From: JAZRGE01 sp045644025 | Lineage (GTDB): Bacteria; Bacillota; Clostridia; Oscillospirales; Acutalibacteraceae | NCBI GenBank assembly: GCA_045644025.1 | Contig: JAZRGE010000125.1 | Coordinates: 1 to 6,940, forward strand | DNA length: 6,940 nucleotides | Direction of reading: 5' to 3' | Part shown: piece after piece, positions 4,975 through 6,940 of the stretch | Position numbering within the stretch: position 1 is the stretch's first letter | How the letters are laid out: each line of letters opens with the position of its first letter | Notes under the pieces: generated by a model | What the model saw: the letters and a program-made list of their open reading frames with translations, nothing else | Told to the model about the DNA's origin: nothing | The model's database searches: none | Translations under genes and position numbers: made by a program

Positions 4975-5739
4975 TCATACTCCGAAAAGCCTGCGGGCAT
5001 TTTCGCGGCAAGCATCCAAAACAGCCTGGGGTTCCATTCCCCTGGCTTCACCGATAGCTTTGGCTACGTAGGCTATATAGTGGGAAAGATTGGTCTTGCC
5101 CCTAAAGGGTTCGGGGGCCATGTAGGGGGCATCAGTCTCCAAAAGAAGCCTGTCCATCGGCACTGCCGCAGCCACCTCCAAAGCCTTGCGCGCATTTTTG
5201 AAGGTTACCACCCCGCCCAAGCCTATATAGAGGCCGAGATCCGTGATCTCCCTTGCCATTTCGGCTGATCCTGAAAAGCAATGAAGCACACCCTTCGGGC
5301 GATACTTTCGCAGGATCTCCAGCGTGTCGGCATGGGCATCTCTATCGTGAATAATAGCCGGCAAATCCAGTTCGTTTGCCACCTGAAGCTGTGCGCAGAA
5401 CCACTCCTTCTGCACCTCCTTAGGCGCACAATCCTCCCAATGATAATCCAGCCCGATCTCGCCCACAGCCACAGCCTTTTTATGCTGAAGCAAGGGATAA
5501 AGAGGCCCTATATCCACGCTGTGAGAAGGAATATTCTCGGGGTGAACTCCTGCCGCAAAACAGCAAAAATCATGTTGCTCCGCCAACGCTCTCAGCCTCT
5601 CAGCCGAAGCATAATCAACGGCGCAGTTGATTATTCCAACTACGCCGTTTTGAGCATTTTCGGAAAGCACCGCTTCAAGGCAATCGGCAAAACGATCGTC
5701 GTCGTAGTGAGCGTGAGTATCGAAAATGTTGTTCATCAT
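4975..5739 (-). CDS. tatD: TatD-family metal-dependent hydrolase (DNase)
   Basis: TatD proteins are cytoplasmic TIM-barrel metalloenzymes; characterised members are 3'-5' exonucleases or DNA repair nucleases, despite the name taken from the Tat export locus. The 254-residue product is full length. Metal ligands are visible: DTHAH (7-11, His9 and His11), GEIGLDY (93-99, Glu94), IIHDRDA (129-135, His131), VLHCFSG (151-157, His153) and LLLETDAPYMAP (198-209, Asp203). The gene starts one base after the metG stop, with a second in-frame ATG immediately following (ATGATG). No convincing Shine-Dalgarno is present, so translation is probably coupled to metG. The metG-tatD neighbourhood is conserved in Bacillota (for example next to metS in Bacillus subtilis, where the homologue is yabD/dayD). 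The exact substrate is not shown by the sequence. Confidence 0.93.
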   Translation of the reverse strand: MMNNIFDTHAHYDDDRFADCLEAVLSENAQNGVVGIINCAVDYASAERLRALAEQHDFCCFAAGVHPENIPSHSVDIGPLYPLLQHKKAVAVGEIGLDYHWEDCAPKEVQKEWFCAQLQVANELDLPAIIHDRDAHADTLEILRKYRPKGVLHCFSGSAEMAREITDLGLYIGLGGVVTFKNARKALEVAAAVPMDRLLLETDAPYMAPEPFRGKTNLSHYIAYVAKAIGEARGMEPQAVLDACRENARRLFGV

Positions 5740-5740
5740 A

Positions 5741-6940
5741 TTATCTTAAGGTGCTGCCGGGAGCAATAGAAGCATCCAGCTTAAGCAGGGTGGCGCTGCC
5801 ATCGGCATTTTCGGCCGAAAGGATCATACCTTGGCTGAGCACTCCGCAAAGGGTGACAGGCTTAAGATTGGCTACCACGGCAACCGTTGCGCCCACCAAA
5901 TCGGCAGGATCATACCAGGCAGCTATGCCGGAAGCAATTGTGCGGGGTGTGCCCGAGCCGTCGTCCAGAGTGAACTTAAGCAGCTTCTTGGATTTCTCCA
6001 CCTTTTCGCAGGCCAGAACCTTGCAGGCGATCAGCTTGGTCTCGAAGAATTTATCAATGCTGATCTCAGCCACGGTTTCTTCCTTCTTTTCTTCCTTCAC
6101 TTCGGCCTTCTTGGGATATTTTTTATCTATATCGGCCTCGATCTCCTTAAGCTTTGCAGCTTCATCCAAACGGGCAAAAAGGCCCTTGGCTTCGCCCACG
6201 GCGCTGCCTGCTTTAATGCCGCCGAACTGAGCAATAGATTCAAAATCGCCCATTGCGCCGGCACCGATAAGCTCCAGAATCTTTTCGCCTGTGGCAGGCA
6301 TAAAGGGAAAAATAAGCGTGCCTATAAAGCGAATCGATTCCAGCAGATTATACATAACTGTGGCAAGGCGCTCCTTGTTGGCTTCGTCCTTTGCCAAGGC
6401 CCAGGGGGCAGTTTCATCAATATATTTATTGCTGCGCTTGGCAAGATTTATCACAGCTTCCAGAGCATCGGCCACGCGCAGATCATCCATATACTTTTTG
6501 CTGTCGGTCAGGGCGGCAAGGGCTGCTTCTTTGAGAGAAACGTCCACTTCTTCATCCTTGCCGGGAGCAGGAATAATTCCGCCAAAATATTTGGTTGTCA
6601 TTGCCACGGTGCGGTTCACAAGATTGCCCAAAGTGTTGGCAAGATCGGAATTATATCTGGCGATAACAGTTTCGTAGGTGATATTGCCATCCTGCGCAAA
6701 GGGCATCTCACTTAAGAGATAGTAGCGCACGGCATCCACACCGAAATACTCGGCCAGATCATCAGCATAGATCACGTTGCCTTTGGATTTGCTCATCTTA
6801 TCCTGGCCTGCAAGCAGCCAAGGATGGCCAAAGACCTGCTTGGGCAACTCTACGCCCAAAGCCATAAGCATAATGGGCCAATAAATCGTGTGGAAACGAA
6901 GAATATCCTTGCCGATAATGTGCACGTCGGCAGGCCAATA
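5741..6940 (-). CDS. metG: Methionine-tRNA ligase, C-terminal 399 residues
   Basis: Methionyl-tRNA synthetase charges initiator and elongator tRNA-Met. The gene enters from beyond base 6940 in an open frame; about 250 N-terminal residues with the HIGH motif are missing. The visible part starts within the catalytic domain at YWPADVHIIGKDILRFH and contains VFGHPWLLAGQDKMSKSKGN with the KMSKS loop at visible residues 48-52. It continues with the alpha-helical anticodon-binding domain (about 90-270, including NKYIDETAPWALAKD). A charged Lys/Glu-rich linker (about 262-290) leads to a C-terminal OB-fold tRNA-binding/dimerisation domain of the Trbp111 type (about 292-399; DKFFETKLIACKVLACEKV). That domain order is typical of the long MetRS of Bacillota. 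The stop TAA is one base before tatD, so the two form an operon. Confidence 0.97.
   Translation of the reverse strand, partial: YWPADVHIIGKDILRFHTIYWPIMLMALGVELPKQVFGHPWLLAGQDKMSKSKGNVIYADDLAEYFGVDAVRYYLLSEMPFAQDGNITYETVIARYNSDLANTLGNLVNRTVAMTTKYFGGIIPAPGKDEEVDVSLKEAALAALTDSKKYMDDLRVADALEAVINLAKRSNKYIDETAPWALAKDEANKERLATVMYNLLESIRFIGTLIFPFMPATGEKILELIGAGAMGDFESIAQFGGIKAGSAVGEAKGLFARLDEAAKLKEIEADIDKKYPKKAEVKEEKKEETVAEISIDKFFETKLIACKVLACEKVEKSKKLLKFTLDDGSGTPRTIASGIAAWYDPADLVGATVAVVANLKPVTLCGVLSQGMILSAENADGSATLLKLDASIAPGSTLR

Noticed and set aside
1..6940. CRISPR arrays, insertion sequences, prophage or defence genes
   Set aside because: No regularly spaced repeats, transposase, integrase or recognisable defence motif was seen on either strand; all long coding frames are accounted for by housekeeping genes.

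Overview
The window looks like an ordinary stretch of chromosome from a member of the Clostridia (Bacillota), probably one of the uncultured gut lineages. The pointers are the rpsF-ssb-rpsR order, a metG-tatD pair, Shine-Dalgarno sites of the AAGGAGG type, sigma-A style promoters, a glgB-glgC pair, and frequent GTG or TTG starts. The placement is inferred from gene content and protein resemblance; no search was run. Every convincing gene lies on the minus strand, so transcription runs from high to low coordinates.

In transcription order: (1) 6940-5741, the C-terminal 399 codons of methionyl-tRNA synthetase (metG), then one base away tatD (5739-4975), a TatD-family metal-dependent nuclease, ending in a weak candidate terminator. 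(2) A promoter at 4920-4892 drives prs (PRPP synthetase, 4852-3899). No good terminator follows prs. A second promoter candidate (3890-3862) and a hairpin (3851-3827) precede a complete tRNA-Arg(ACG) with encoded CCA (3820-3744), closed by a strong intrinsic terminator (3739-3706). (3) A short tRNA T-arm-like fragment in the opposite orientation (3672-3700) sits just upstream of a perfect-consensus promoter (TTGACA, 17 bp, TATAAT; 3653-3625). That promoter drives rpsF (3537-3256), ssb (3240-2812) and rpsR (2774-2535) through a structured leader of about 80 nt. The operon ends in a textbook terminator (2527-2497). (4) An AT-rich gap with an 11-bp perfect inverted repeat leads into glgB (2310-400), which is followed by glgC running off the window at base 1.

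Functionally this is housekeeping: translation (MetRS, S6, S18, tRNA-Arg), nucleotide supply (PRPP), DNA maintenance (SSB, TatD) and glycogen synthesis (ADP-glucose pyrophosphorylase plus branching enzyme). The rest of the glycogen operon (typically glgD and glgA in Clostridia) would lie beyond base 1; that is inference.

I found no sign of a previously undescribed system, mobile element or defence locus. The points that merit a second look are small: several likely mis-called start codons, the inverted repeat and overlapping promoter before glgB, the leader RNA of rpsF, and the tRNA fragment next to the intact tRNA.
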